Assembly (NCBI GenBank): GCA_024641475.1 | Contig: JAHECZ010000008.1 | Location: 1-64,000 of the forward strand | Direction of reading: 5' to 3' | Source: Gammaproteobacteria bacterium | GTDB taxonomy: Bacteria; Pseudomonadota; Gammaproteobacteria; UBA6429; Thiohalophilaceae | Length of the DNA: 64,000 nucleotides | Shown: piece after piece, positions 33,492 to 43,957 of the stretch | Numbering within the stretch: position 1 is the first letter of the stretch | Layout: each line of letters begins with the position of its first letter | Made by a program: the position numbers and the translations under genes | The notes under the pieces: generated by a model | Database searches by the model: none | Seen by the model: the letters and a program-made list of their open reading frames with translations, nothing else | What the model was told of the DNA's origin: nothing

Positions 33492-34931
33492 ATGTTACGA
33501 CGCACAAAAATTATTGCCACGATGGGGCCATCGACAGATGACCCTAAAATGCTCGACAAAGTAATCGAAGCCGGTGTGGATGTGGTACGGGTGAATTTTT
33601 CCCATGCCAATGAACAGGAACACATCGACCGCGTTGAGCGCATTCGCAACCGCACCCGGGCCCATGGCCGGCAGGTAGGTGTCCTTGCCGATTTGCAAGG
33701 ACCAAAGATCCGCATTGAGCGATTTACCGGTGGTAAAGTGATCCTGGAGGAAGGCGATACCTTCGTTCTGGATAATAATCACGACATGAAAGCCGGCAAT
33801 AAAGAGCGTGTCGGTTTAAGTTACAAACAATTACCACAAGACGTCAAACGTGGTGATACCTTGTTACTCGATGACGGTCGCATCGTATTGTGGGTGAATG
33901 AAGTTACCGCTAGTGAAGTAAACTGTCGTGTGGTTATCGGCGGTGAATTATCCGATCGCAAAGGCATCAATCGCCAGGGTGGTGGTCTCACCGCACCGGC
34001 ATTGACCGATAAAGATCGCGCTGACATCATCACTGCTGCAAAAATGCAGGCGGATTATCTGGCCGTGTCATTTGTACGTTCTGCTGCCGATGTATTGGAA
34101 GCACGCCGTTTACTGCGTGAGGCCGGTGGTCATGGTGGCATTATTGCCAAAATCGAACGTGCTGAATCCTTGAATAATATCGAAGCCATTATCGAAGCAT
34201 CCGATGCGATTATGATCGCCCGTGGTGATCTGGGTGTGGAGATCGGCGACGCCGCATTGCCGCCGGTACAAAAGCGCTTGATTCGTACCGCCCGCGCAAT
34301 GAACCGAGCCGTGATTACCGCAACGCAGATGATGGAATCGATGATTTTTAGCCAGTTACCGACACGTGCTGAAGTCTTCGACGTTGCCAATGCAGTACTG
34401 GATGGTACTGACGCAGTAATGTTATCGGCGGAAACCGCCACCGGCAAATATCCGGACAAGGCCATCGCCGCCATGGATCGTATCTGCCGCGAAGCGGAAA
34501 AACAGCGTGAAGTGACCCATTCGGATCACCGTATCGACAGTACGTTCAGTCGTATCGACGAAGCCATTGCGATGGCGACGATGTATACCGCCAACCATTT
34601 GCATGTGAAGGCGATTGCTTCACTGACCGAATCCGGTGCGACAACCCTGTGGATGTCACGGATTAGTTCCGGTATCCCTATTTACGCCTTGACGGGTCAG
34701 GTCGAGACGCGTAGAAAAGTGACCTTATACCGGGGTGTTTATCCCATCAGCTTCGAGCAAAACAGCACTAACCATGCCGAAGTGAATCGCGATGCGGTCG
34801 ATGAATTATTGCGGCGTGGCGCGGTACGTGAAGGGGATTTGGTGATCATTACCAAAGGCGATCTAATGGGCGTCCTGGGTGGCACCAATGGTATGAAGAT
34901 TGTGCGTGTGGGTGAATTGCCGACGGTTTAA
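33492..34931 (+). CDS. pyk: pyruvate kinase
   Basis: RRTKIIATMGPSTDDPKML, IARGDLGVEIGDAALPPVQKRLI, ATQMMESMI. Confidence 0.96.
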   Translation: MLRRTKIIATMGPSTDDPKMLDKVIEAGVDVVRVNFSHANEQEHIDRVERIRNRTRAHGRQVGVLADLQGPKIRIERFTGGKVILEEGDTFVLDNNHDMKAGNKERVGLSYKQLPQDVKRGDTLLLDDGRIVLWVNEVTASEVNCRVVIGGELSDRKGINRQGGGLTAPALTDKDRADIITAAKMQADYLAVSFVRSAADVLEARRLLREAGGHGGIIAKIERAESLNNIEAIIEASDAIMIARGDLGVEIGDAALPPVQKRLIRTARAMNRAVITATQMMESMIFSQLPTRAEVFDVANAVLDGTDAVMLSAETATGKYPDKAIAAMDRICREAEKQREVTHSDHRIDSTFSRIDEAIAMATMYTANHLHVKAIASLTESGATTLWMSRISSGIPIYALTGQVETRRKVTLYRGVYPISFEQNSTNHAEVNRDAVDELLRRGAVREGDLVIITKGDLMGVLGGTNGMKIVRVGELPTV

Positions 34932-35006
34932 TCGCGGTAATGTACCAATGAATTGAAATTAAAATTGATTACATTTTACAAACTTAAATCTTAAAGGAGG
35001 TCCATC

Positions 35007-36080
35007 ATGGCCATGATTACATTACGTCAGTTACTCGACCATGCCGCTGAACACGGTTATGGGATGCCGGCGTTTAACGTCAACAACATGGAGCAAGTGC
35101 ATGCGATCATGCAGGCTGCCACAGCGGTTGATAGCCCGGTAATTTTGCAAGCTTCAGCGGGTGCGCGTTCTTATGCGGGTGAGCCGTATCTGCGCCATTT
35201 GATTGTAGCCTCCGTCGAAATGTATCCAAATATTCCAATTTGTATGCACCAGGATCATGGTTCATCACCCGGCGTGTGCTTCCGTTCGATTCAATCCGGC
35301 TTTACCTCCGTGATGATGGACGGCTCGTTGATGGAAGACATGAAGACCCCTTCATCGTATGAATACAACGTCGATACAACCCGTAGCGTGGTAGAACTAG
35401 CCCATGCCTGTGGTGTATCTGTTGAAGGTGAATTAGGTTGTTTAGGTTCGCTCGAAACCGGTATGGCGGGTGAAGAAGATGGCGGTGGTGCAGAAGGTGT
35501 ACTGGATCATTCGCAACTGTTGACCGATCCGGAACAGGCTGCCGATTTCGTTGCCAAAACCGGTGTAGATGCACTGGCGATTGCCATTGGTACCTCACAC
35601 GGCGCATACAAGTTTACCCGTCCACCTACCGGTGACATTCTGGCGATCAAGCGCATCAAGGAAATTCACACGCGTCTGCCAAATACTCATCTGGTTATGC
35701 ACGGTTCTTCCTCTGTTCCACAGGAATGGTTGCAGATCATTAATAGCTTCGGTGGTGACATGGGCCAAACCTATGGTGTACCGGTGAAAGAAATTCAGGA
35801 AGGCATCAAGAACGGTGTACGCAAGATCAATATTGATACCGATCTGCGTATGGCATCAACCGGTGCGGTGCGTAAATTCCTCGCTGAAAACAAGAAAGAA
35901 TTCGACCCACGTAAATGGTTGAAGGCTTCTACCAAAGGTATGGCGGATATTTGTAAGGCGCGTTTCGAAGCCTTTGGTTCGGCAGGCCAGGCGTCCAAGC
36001 TCAAGGCCATTGGTCTGGAAGCCATGACCAAGCGTTATGCCTCCGGTGAACTCAATCCGAAGGTGACCAAAGCCGCGTAA
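35007..36080 (+). CDS. fba: class II fructose-bisphosphate aldolase
   Basis: [68 protein letters not shown]. Confidence 0.95.
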   Translation: MAMITLRQLLDHAAEHGYGMPAFNVNNMEQVHAIMQAATAVDSPVILQASAGARSYAGEPYLRHLIVASVEMYPNIPICMHQDHGSSPGVCFRSIQSGFTSVMMDGSLMEDMKTPSSYEYNVDTTRSVVELAHACGVSVEGELGCLGSLETGMAGEEDGGGAEGVLDHSQLLTDPEQAADFVAKTGVDALAIAIGTSHGAYKFTRPPTGDILAIKRIKEIHTRLPNTHLVMHGSSSVPQEWLQIINSFGGDMGQTYGVPVKEIQEGIKNGVRKINIDTDLRMASTGAVRKFLAENKKEFDPRKWLKASTKGMADICKARFEAFGSAGQASKLKAIGLEAMTKRYASGELNPKVTKAA

Positions 36081-36107
36081 GCAGCTTGGCTATTCGCGTT
36101 CTACCCA

Positions 36108-36136
36108 GAAACGGGGCCCATGTGGCCCCGTTTTTG
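36108..36136 (+). terminator. Rho-independent terminator of the tkt-gap-pgk-pyk-fba operon
   Basis: AAACGGGGCC-CATGT-GGCCCCGTTTTTG. Confidence 0.92.
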
Positions 36137-36411
36137 TATCTAGCGGTTTTTCCCTGCCTTTATATTTATGTGATCACGCTAACAGTATTTGGCTAGCGCC
36201 AAACCAGAAAAATAGACAAAGCGCAGAGCAACTCCCTGTTTATATTGAGCAATGTTAGCTACGGACTGTGAATTAACAGCAAATCCCAGACATTCGATAT
36301 CGTTATATATGATCAGTAAACTGCTTGTACATTAAAGCGACAAGTTACTCAGACGATAACCTCTTCAGGTACTAACCATTTAGTCTGCCAACCAGCAGAC
36401 AGGAAGGGATT

Positions 36412-37212
36412 ATGCGTCAATCGCCACGATATCAGCCCAAGGCAACCAGCGTTGCCAAATCGGCAGCAGGTGCAAACCAGCGCAGTGGCTCGTTCCTGTT
36501 ACTGCTGGGAATCATATTACTGATAATGATCGTGAATGTTTCACATGCGACCGTGCTGGCGAGTTTATCCAGTATCACGAATTCAGTAGCGAGTCCCGTT
36601 GGCTATGACAAGTTGGTGGCCCACAAACAGTATTTACAGGCTAATCATGCGTATGACGATGGTGATATCTATCTGGCTCAACGCATCTGGTTAGGTCTTG
36701 CTGAACAAGGTTATGCCGACGCCGCATTTAAAGTCGGCATGTTGTACGACCGCGGTGAAACCGTCAGCCATGATCCAGCGCAGGCAGCAACATGGTATAT
36801 CCGTGCTGCCAAAGCTGGCAATGTATACGCACAACATAATCTTGGCGTCGCTTATGCGAATGGCGATGGCGTCGAAGTCAATATTGGCAAAGCCGTAGAA
36901 TGGTGGATTCAAGCCGCAGAGCATGGCAATGTGGATTCGCAATACAATTTGGGTATTGTGTATGCCATGGGTACACAGGGATATGCACGGGACACGAACA
37001 AGGCAGCACAATGGTGGCGGCGGGCGGCGCAAAAAGGCGATGCCATGGCGCAATATAATCTCGGTGCGTTATATGCGAATGGTGACAAGAATATGCGCAA
37101 TGTCTGCGAAGCGGTACATTGGTTACAGCAGTCTGCCTCAAAGGGTGTGACACAGGCAAGCCAGGTGCTGGAAGCCATTAAAGTGCAAAGCGAATCCCGT
37201 TTATGCCATTAG
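36412..37212 (+). CDS. Sel1-like repeat protein, membrane-anchored
   Basis: Repeated A..LG..Y..G.....D...A..W...AA..G units. Confidence 0.9.
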   Translation: MRQSPRYQPKATSVAKSAAGANQRSGSFLLLLGIILLIMIVNVSHATVLASLSSITNSVASPVGYDKLVAHKQYLQANHAYDDGDIYLAQRIWLGLAEQGYADAAFKVGMLYDRGETVSHDPAQAATWYIRAAKAGNVYAQHNLGVAYANGDGVEVNIGKAVEWWIQAAEHGNVDSQYNLGIVYAMGTQGYARDTNKAAQWWRRAAQKGDAMAQYNLGALYANGDKNMRNVCEAVHWLQQSASKGVTQASQVLEAIKVQSESRLCH

Positions 37213-37245
37213 ACAAGATTTAAATTAACCTGGAGTGAGTGTGCG

Positions 37246-38058
37246 ATGAATATCAGAGCTATCGGGCTGATTCTGTTGGGTCAGCTTTTTGCGTTTATGG
37301 GCCAGGCTGCCGGCACAGATGAATTTCCCGGGCGAAAATCATTCCCTGCCGTTCCCTATATTGAACTGGAAGAGTTACATCAGAAACGCGATAAAGTCAT
37401 TATTGTGGATGTGCGTTCGGCTTACGAATATGACACGCTGCGAATCAAGGGTGCAGTAAATGTGAATGTGCATGATTCCGGGTTCCTGGATGCGATGCAG
37501 AAATTGCGCAATGACAATCCGGATAAGGAACTCGTCACCTATTGCAATGGGCGTACCTGCAATAAGTCATATGAAGCCGTACAAAAATGTCGTAATATTA
37601 AAATAAATAACGTCACGGCTTACGATGCCGGGATTTTGGATTGGGCAAAAAAGTATCCACAAGATGCAGAATTGCTGGGTAAAAACCCCGTAGATCCTCG
37701 CAAACTGATTGGTAATGATAAATTCAAGGAACATTTGTTGGACCCAAAGAAATTTGATTCCATGGTTGCCAATGATAATGTTATCGTGCTGGACGTGCGT
37801 GATCGTTTTCAACGCGAGGCTTCGTCAATTTATCCGGGTATTGATAAGCGCGCCGCACTGGACGATAAGGCCGCCCTGGATAAGTATTTCGCCAAGGCTA
37901 AAAAAGATCGCAAGACCTTGCTGATCTATGATGCGGCAGGCAAACAGGTTGAGTGGTTGATGTACTACCTCGAAGATCAGAATGTATCGAGTTACTACTT
38001 TATGCATGGCGGTACGGTTGCCTACTATAAAGATCTGCGCAAGCAATTTGCCCCATAA
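37246..38058 (+). CDS. Tandem rhodanese-like domain protein, probably exported
   Basis: Signal peptide; first domain VIIVDVRSAYEYDTLRIKGAVNV...LVTYCNGRTCNKS; second domain VIVLDVRDRFQREASSIYPG...LLIYDAAGKQ. Confidence 0.85.
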   Translation: MNIRAIGLILLGQLFAFMGQAAGTDEFPGRKSFPAVPYIELEELHQKRDKVIIVDVRSAYEYDTLRIKGAVNVNVHDSGFLDAMQKLRNDNPDKELVTYCNGRTCNKSYEAVQKCRNIKINNVTAYDAGILDWAKKYPQDAELLGKNPVDPRKLIGNDKFKEHLLDPKKFDSMVANDNVIVLDVRDRFQREASSIYPGIDKRAALDDKAALDKYFAKAKKDRKTLLIYDAAGKQVEWLMYYLEDQNVSSYYFMHGGTVAYYKDLRKQFAP

Positions 38059-38067
38059 TTCATCTTG

Positions 38068-38154
38068 CGTCATTCCCGTAGCCTATCGGGTATAAACTTC
38101 AGGCGGGAATCCAGTCAATTCAATGCCTGGATTCCGGCTTTCGCCGGAATGACG
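38068..38154. repeat. MITE/REP-like palindromic intergenic repeat
   Basis: Terminal inverted repeats CGTCATTCC ... GGAATGACG, internal GCGGGAATCCA/TGGATTCCGGC arms. Confidence 0.8.
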
Positions 38155-38202
38155 AATTAATCAGAGGCGCCATAACTGCCGCGACGTGGTCGCGGCAGTA
38201 TT

Positions 38203-39765
38203 TTAGCCGCGTAGCCAGCCAAATCCGGCCAGAGCGGAAAGACATAATTCACGCAGTCGTTGTGCCAAAGCGGTAATATCTTCTGTCCTGTTTTGATATA
38301 AAGTCCGGTTTAATCTAAAGATTAATTCTTTCGCTTGATTATTAATGCCGTATTTATTCTGCCAGTTATGTAACCAGGTGGTGAGTGGCTGGTTTTCCGG
38401 CCAGGCTTCAGTTGCGGAAATATGGCGTATTAATTGGCGCAGATCCTGCGCGCTAGTGGCATGGCCTAGTTGCTGTAAGATACGGCGATAGGCACGAATG
38501 CGCATAATGCTGCGACGCAGCTTGCGCATTAAACGCAAAATAATTGTTCCACCCAGGCCAAGGCATAACACTCCAATAAAGATGGCTAGCCATGGGGAAA
38601 CCGCAAATTGATCCAGCAATGATAAACGATAAGTTTGCAACCTGCCGCTGACAGGCTCCAGGCTTTGAAGGCGCAATTTCCCCGGCGAGATTATGCCTGA
38701 CTGAACCAATGAAAATGGAATGACATAGTTTGTAGTGGTGACTAGGGAATTGCTGGTGATGGCTTGATGTTGTTGATGCGTCCCGGTTAGCAAGGTAATC
38801 GCGGTAGTGGACGGCAGTTGTGATTCCAGTTCGGGTATATCACTGGGAAGCATGTCGATGGCGTGTGATGTGATACCCAGAGTATAGAGTTGCTGAGTAA
38901 ATAGAGAATACGTGGTAGGGGCGGTTTGTTGCAGGACAAAACGACCCACAGGCAGAGTTGCAGGGAGATAATGTGGCAGTGGCTGAACGTCAATTCTGCT
39001 CGGGCGAATATAGAAGGTATGTGTGATGACGCCATCGCGTTGCAGCGTAACCTGCAGAGGGCCGACGGATTGTACCCCGGTGCGCTGCGGAAACCATGTC
39101 CAGCCGATGCGATGGCGAGTAAGTTGCGTAGCGATGAGTTCGTGCGTGACAGGTTGGATAAACAGTATGCCGTTATCTGCGGTGGGATGACTGGCATCCA
39201 GCACCAACAAGGGTACGGTTGCGTCAATTTCAGCGTTGATATGCAACGCTTGTTTGAGCCACAGTGTGTTCGCTGAGACAGTGGAATTAAATTCCATAGC
39301 TGTGTGTGTCTTGGGATCGATTGGAGAAGTCACCGTCACTTGCATGGAAGGAGTGCGCATTGATGCCAACTCTAATTCCGGGAGTGTCACTATGCCTGTC
39401 TGGTAGGGATATAAACGTAATTGCCAGCGTTGCTGCTGTCCGTGTCGTTCGCTGCTGAGCGGGGCGATGACATGGAAATCTCTTTGCAATGGTGCGATGT
39501 CCAATGTGTTGAGAAGTGGACGCCCGGACTGGTAGGTAATTGTCAGTGTCAGTGGTTTGCCGAGTTCAACTGTCGTGGTATTGATCCGGGCTTGCAATCG
39601 TTGCGGTGTGCCCGCCATGACGACAGAATTTTGCCCGAACATGAAGAGCAGCAGACATACAGGCCACGAGTAGAATCTGTTTACCACGGTGGAACTCCTG
39701 GTAAGGTGTGTGGATCTTTTACCGGAGCAGGGTAATTTTCTTCCCATTCGAATAAGCGCTGCCAA
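38203..39765 (-). CDS. batD: BatD family (oxygen-tolerance) protein
   Basis: Repeated Ig-like domains (ARINTTTVELGKPLTLTITYQSG), C-terminal TM; last gene of the Bat operon. True start probably a GTG near 39687 (VVNRFYSWPVCLLLF) rather than the ORF start. Confidence 0.78.
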   Translation of the reverse strand: MAALIRMGRKLPCSGKRSTHLTRSSTVVNRFYSWPVCLLLFMFGQNSVVMAGTPQRLQARINTTTVELGKPLTLTITYQSGRPLLNTLDIAPLQRDFHVIAPLSSERHGQQQRWQLRLYPYQTGIVTLPELELASMRTPSMQVTVTSPIDPKTHTAMEFNSTVSANTLWLKQALHINAEIDATVPLLVLDASHPTADNGILFIQPVTHELIATQLTRHRIGWTWFPQRTGVQSVGPLQVTLQRDGVITHTFYIRPSRIDVQPLPHYLPATLPVGRFVLQQTAPTTYSLFTQQLYTLGITSHAIDMLPSDIPELESQLPSTTAITLLTGTHQQHQAITSNSLVTTTNYVIPFSLVQSGIISPGKLRLQSLEPVSGRLQTYRLSLLDQFAVSPWLAIFIGVLCLGLGGTIILRLMRKLRRSIMRIRAYRRILQQLGHATSAQDLRQLIRHISATEAWPENQPLTTWLHNWQNKYGINNQAKELIFRLNRTLYQNRTEDITALAQRLRELCLSALAGFGWLRG

Positions 39766-41516
39766 ACATAGCTTTCATTCTGCTGTTGCAACAACGCCGG
39801 TAGCCGGGTTTGGTCTACATGTTGAATGTCATAGGTCCAGTCACGATCTTCACCACGCTCAATATTGCTGGCGGCAGGTTTGGCTTGAGTCAAACTAGTC
39901 GTAGTTTGCTTGTCGATCGTATCATCGAGTATCGGCAACGCTACATCACTGGTGCTATTGTCCAGGGTAACGGTGCTTTGCGAGACAGGCATATCGGCAG
40001 GCGCGAGTGCGCTACGCGGACCTCTTCCGGGTGATTGTGCAACGGTATCATCAGTCGCAGCCCGTTCATGATAGAGCGCTTGTGCATAGCCTAAATTTAT
40101 TTTGGCTGCGGGCATATCCGGCTGGTAACGCAGTACATCACGGTATGTTGCCATGGCCAGGGCATAATGCTGTTGTTGATAATAGCAATTAGCCAGATTA
40201 AACAAGGCATGCGCACGTTGTGGATCATCATCTGCCTCTAAGGTGGCTTGAATGAATGCCATGCTGGCTTGCGGATATCGACCAAGACGATACAAGGCAC
40301 TGCCTTCCCCCAGGCGTGCGGAATAACCGGTTAATTTTGCAAAGGTCTGTGCCGCTTGTGCATAGTGTTGCTGTACATAGTCGGTATAAGCATCACGATA
40401 GGATAATTCAGCCGCCAACAATGGTGAGCTTGTATCAGCCAGGAACAACACCAATGCTATCAGACTCAACAGTGATGGGCTGGCCAAGTGTTGACGCCAT
40501 GGTGATATTTGCCAATGAGCCAGCATGAACAATAACGCGCCAAGCAATAAAGGATAGCCATAGAGTTCCCGCCAAACTATCAGTGTGTTGTTGTTTGTAA
40601 CACGGCTATTATCAAGCAAGGGTAGCAGATCATCATTGAGCAGTTCCTGCCAGCGATTCCGGTTATCACTCACACTATGGTAATGACCATTACCGCGCAC
40701 TGCCATTTCCTGTAATTGTTGCGCCTGGAGTCGACTGATGACGGCTTGTCCCTGATATTGCAACCAGCCTTGTTCAGCATCGATCAGTGCGGCGCCGGCG
40801 GTAGTACCCAGGCCCACCGTGTTCAATATAATGTGTTTGACTTTCAGGTTCGCAATGCTGGCGTACAATGCTTGCTGTGCTAACGGACTTGCCGGTGTGA
40901 TTTCACCATCGGTGAAGAGCAAAATGGCGCGGGGTGTCGTGGCAGAGTCCGAGAATTGCCGCGCGCTGAAATTAATCGCCTGTGCCAAATCACTGCCTTC
41001 GGTAGGCAGCATGCGGCTGTGGAGTTGTTGCAGATAATGATTGAGTACGACCGTGTCGGTGGTGGGTGGGCTAAGCAGATGTGGCCGCGCCGCAAAGGCG
41101 ATCAAGCCGATGCGCAGTGCTGGTTTTTGTTGCAATATTTGTGTGATCTCCAGTTGTGCTCGTGCCAGTCGATTTGGCAGCACATCCATGGCTGTCATAC
41201 TACGTGAGACATCCACAAGCAGAAAGATTTCCGCGATATCAGCGTCATCGCTGTGATAAATATGTTCGGCCAGTCGCGGTCCGGACAGAGCGATCGCCAG
41301 ACAGAGCCACGCCAATACCAACAGCATATGACGTACGCTTTGTTGCCACAGATACTTGCCACGCGGTGCGCGTGCCCAGGGCAACAGGGCTGCATCACAA
41401 TAGGCAGTCCGGCGCAGGCGACGTAGCATATACACGACGACAAGCAACGCAATTGGTTGCAAGGCCAGAAGCAACCAAAGCGGTTCACGTAATGCAATAT
41501 TGTTGAATAATTCCAT
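39681..41516 (-). CDS. batB: vWA plus TPR protein (BatB-BatC fusion)
   Basis: vWA MIDAS LLVDVSRSMTAMDVLPNRL; TPR LFNLANCYYQQQHYALAMATYRDVLRYQPDMPAAKINLGYA; start MELFNNIAL at 41516. Confidence 0.85.
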   Translation of the reverse strand: MELFNNIALREPLWLLLALQPIALLVVVYMLRRLRRTAYCDAALLPWARAPRGKYLWQQSVRHMLLVLAWLCLAIALSGPRLAEHIYHSDDADIAEIFLLVDVSRSMTAMDVLPNRLARAQLEITQILQQKPALRIGLIAFAARPHLLSPPTTDTVVLNHYLQQLHSRMLPTEGSDLAQAINFSARQFSDSATTPRAILLFTDGEITPASPLAQQALYASIANLKVKHIILNTVGLGTTAGAALIDAEQGWLQYQGQAVISRLQAQQLQEMAVRGNGHYHSVSDNRNRWQELLNDDLLPLLDNSRVTNNNTLIVWRELYGYPLLLGALLFMLAHWQISPWRQHLASPSLLSLIALVLFLADTSSPLLAAELSYRDAYTDYVQQHYAQAAQTFAKLTGYSARLGEGSALYRLGRYPQASMAFIQATLEADDDPQRAHALFNLANCYYQQQHYALAMATYRDVLRYQPDMPAAKINLGYAQALYHERAATDDTVAQSPGRGPRSALAPADMPVSQSTVTLDNSTSDVALPILDDTIDKQTTTSLTQAKPAASNIERGEDRDWTYDIQHVDQTRLPALLQQQNESYVWQRLFEWEENYPAPVKDPHTLPGVPPW

Positions 41517-42559
41517 CAGGACGAGCGCCCCACTAAGGGCAATATTTGCCAACCGCACAACCACACTACCGCCAGCAATAACGGCCATTGATAAAGCGGT
41601 AAGGGTATATACTCGGCTGCAACATTGACCGGGCGTTGCTCAGCGCGCTGGATTTCATCCAGAGCGCTATGTAATTGTGCGGTGTTCCTGGCCCAAAAGA
41701 ATCGGCCCGATCCCGCGGCCGCAATATCCTGCAGCAATTGCATATTGATCGGGTGATACACCAGTCCCTGCAGAGTCGTGTCTTCGGCAGCGTAGCTGGC
41801 CGCACCAATACCAACCACATGCAGGTGATAATGCTGTTGCGACAGATAGCGTGCAGCTGCGCGGGGATCGATATGGCGATTGGGGCGGGTGGCATCGGTA
41901 ATCAACACCAATAGCGGTGGTTCACTTGCGACATGAGTGAACTGTCTGGCGCTATAGAGCAGTGCCAGACTGACGTCACTACTGCGGCCAGTCAACACGG
42001 CCGGTTCCAAACGTTGAATCTGATAGCGTAGTAAAGTGTAATCGTTGGTGAGTGGCACAAAAGTATATGGTTGTTCGGAAAATGCCACCACAGCCAGACG
42101 ATTGCCGTGTAATTGTTGAATAAAATGGTCCAGCACACCTTTGAGCATGATGATCCGTTCGGTGCGTTGGTCATTAACGAGGTAATCACGCAGTAACATG
42201 CTCACCGACGTATCGACAACAAAGACAATATCGCGTTGCGGTGGCGGCACTGGAATCTTCTGTCCGTAATGAAACGGTTGGGCCAGACTCAAATGTAGCA
42301 AAATCAAAAATACGCTATAGGCCAGCAGCCTGGAATAGTGCGTGGGCACAGCGGATGCATTTTGTTTGGCGGTGGCGCTAACCAGCTGTGGCAATAACGG
42401 ATGCCGATAACGTTGTCGAGTTAAGCTGGTATAGATTGCGTGCCATGGTAACAAAAAGTTCGGCCGTTTCCATAGCAGTACCGCAACGGTGACGAGACTC
42501 AATGGTAACACCCAGAGTGCCAGCGGTTGTGCAAAATAAAATGTGGTATCAGCGGGCAT
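41516..42559 (-). CDS. batA: vWA domain membrane protein (BatA)
   Basis: MIDAS VFVVDTSVSMLLRDYL; overlaps the downstream start. Confidence 0.85.
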   Translation of the reverse strand: MPADTTFYFAQPLALWVLPLSLVTVAVLLWKRPNFLLPWHAIYTSLTRQRYRHPLLPQLVSATAKQNASAVPTHYSRLLAYSVFLILLHLSLAQPFHYGQKIPVPPPQRDIVFVVDTSVSMLLRDYLVNDQRTERIIMLKGVLDHFIQQLHGNRLAVVAFSEQPYTFVPLTNDYTLLRYQIQRLEPAVLTGRSSDVSLALLYSARQFTHVASEPPLLVLITDATRPNRHIDPRAAARYLSQQHYHLHVVGIGAASYAAEDTTLQGLVYHPINMQLLQDIAAAGSGRFFWARNTAQLHSALDEIQRAEQRPVNVAAEYIPLPLYQWPLLLAVVWLCGWQILPLVGRSS

Positions 42560-42992
42560 GACGCAAGCGTGATTGCCGTAACCAAAGGTGAGCTTGATGA
42601 ATCAGCTCGCTCAATTGGTTTGCGGTGGGAGGCTGTGCTTGATAACACAGCAGTGTCAATGCATTGATATAAACCAGCCAATCGCTTTGCCTTTCCATAT
42701 GAAAGGCAAGTTCCATCAGGTTATTGACATGCAAGCCTGAACACAGGCTATGCCGCAGTTGAAATCCCAACTGGCGTATATCCGCATCTGGTTGATCTTT
42801 CAGGCGGTGCAGGATACGCAATTGTCTAAGCGCACGTTGCCGGGGTTGTCGCCACCACCAAGATAAAAATAACGCGATGCAAATGAGCAGTGTGATGCCA
42901 AATAACACGATTTGCGTCGTACTGAACAACGGTGGCGGCGCGAGTGGTTCGAGGATGTCAACCCAGGCGTTATTATCGATTGGCGTCGGCAT
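42549..42992 (-). CDS. DUF4381-type membrane protein
   Basis: Single TM followed by a short helical domain; position between DUF58 and BatA. Confidence 0.75.
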   Translation of the reverse strand: MPTPIDNNAWVDILEPLAPPPLFSTTQIVLFGITLLICIALFLSWWWRQPRQRALRQLRILHRLKDQPDADIRQLGFQLRHSLCSGLHVNNLMELAFHMERQSDWLVYINALTLLCYQAQPPTANQLSELIHQAHLWLRQSRLRHAR

Positions 42993-43953
42993 GTGCTGCT
43001 GCGGTGGTAGGTTGCAGGGAATCCGTTGTAGTCAACCAGCGTTGATATTCCGCACCACCCTGGCGCAGCCAGGTTGTGATATTGACCTGATGTTGTTGCA
43101 GGGACAGCGTGGCTTGCTGTCGTGCGGCATTATCGTCACAATTTAACCGTAGGGTGGTTTGGCTTGCCTCATCCCAAAGTGCATAGTCACCCTGCGGTGG
43201 TGGTGTGATTTCAATCGGGTCAATGACGTGACAGGCGATCACACGATGGCTACGCGAAAGTTCCAGCAGCTGTGGGACATTGGCTGGCTCCAGGTCGTGA
43301 AAATCGCTGATCAGGAAAATGATACAGCCGGGTGGCAACTGTGTTTGTAACTGACGAACTACCTGCAACAGATTTATCTCGGCAGTGTGCTGTGCTACCG
43401 CCGCTGCGGCGAGCAGGGTGTCTTGCAGATTTTGCAGTGCCTGTGACTGGCGTACCGGTGGGAACCATTGTGCCTGCTGATCCACGATCACTGCACCGCA
43501 TGGCAACTGTTGCCGCAGTGCGCGATACGCGTGAAACATCGTCAGGCGTGCGGCCTGTGTGATTTTCAAACGCCGCTGTGTGCCAAAACACATAGGCTGG
43601 CGACGATCCACCACCAGCCATACCGGCGGGCGGCGTTCTTCAATAAATAATTTGCGATACAGCTGACCGCTGCGCGCGTATAAACGCCAGTTGATAAAAC
43701 GCATATCGTCACCGGCGTTATAGAGTCGGTTATCCGCAAATTCATAACCGCTGCCGGCAAAGACCGAACTGCGTTCGCCCAGCAAGGGATATTGCACTTC
43801 ACGTTGTGCGGAAAGTGTAGGCGCGGTATTGGCGAGTTGCTGTAATGCCAACAACTCAGCGGGCGACAGCAAGGGTGCGGTGGGGGCGGCGAACTGCTGT
43901 TGCCAGCGGCGACGCCACTTCTCAAAGCGATGCAGCAGGCGTGTGACCAGCAT
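42973..43953 (-). CDS. DUF58 domain protein
   Basis: GSGYEFADNRLYNAGDDMRFINWRLYARSGQLYRKLFIEERRPPVWLVVD. Confidence 0.9.
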   Translation of the reverse strand: MLVTRLLHRFEKWRRRWQQQFAAPTAPLLSPAELLALQQLANTAPTLSAQREVQYPLLGERSSVFAGSGYEFADNRLYNAGDDMRFINWRLYARSGQLYRKLFIEERRPPVWLVVDRRQPMCFGTQRRLKITQAARLTMFHAYRALRQQLPCGAVIVDQQAQWFPPVRQSQALQNLQDTLLAAAAVAQHTAEINLLQVVRQLQTQLPPGCIIFLISDFHDLEPANVPQLLELSRSHRVIACHVIDPIEITPPPQGDYALWDEASQTTLRLNCDDNAARQQATLSLQQHQVNITTWLRQGGAEYQRWLTTTDSLQPTTAAAHADANR

Positions 43954-43957
43954 GTGA

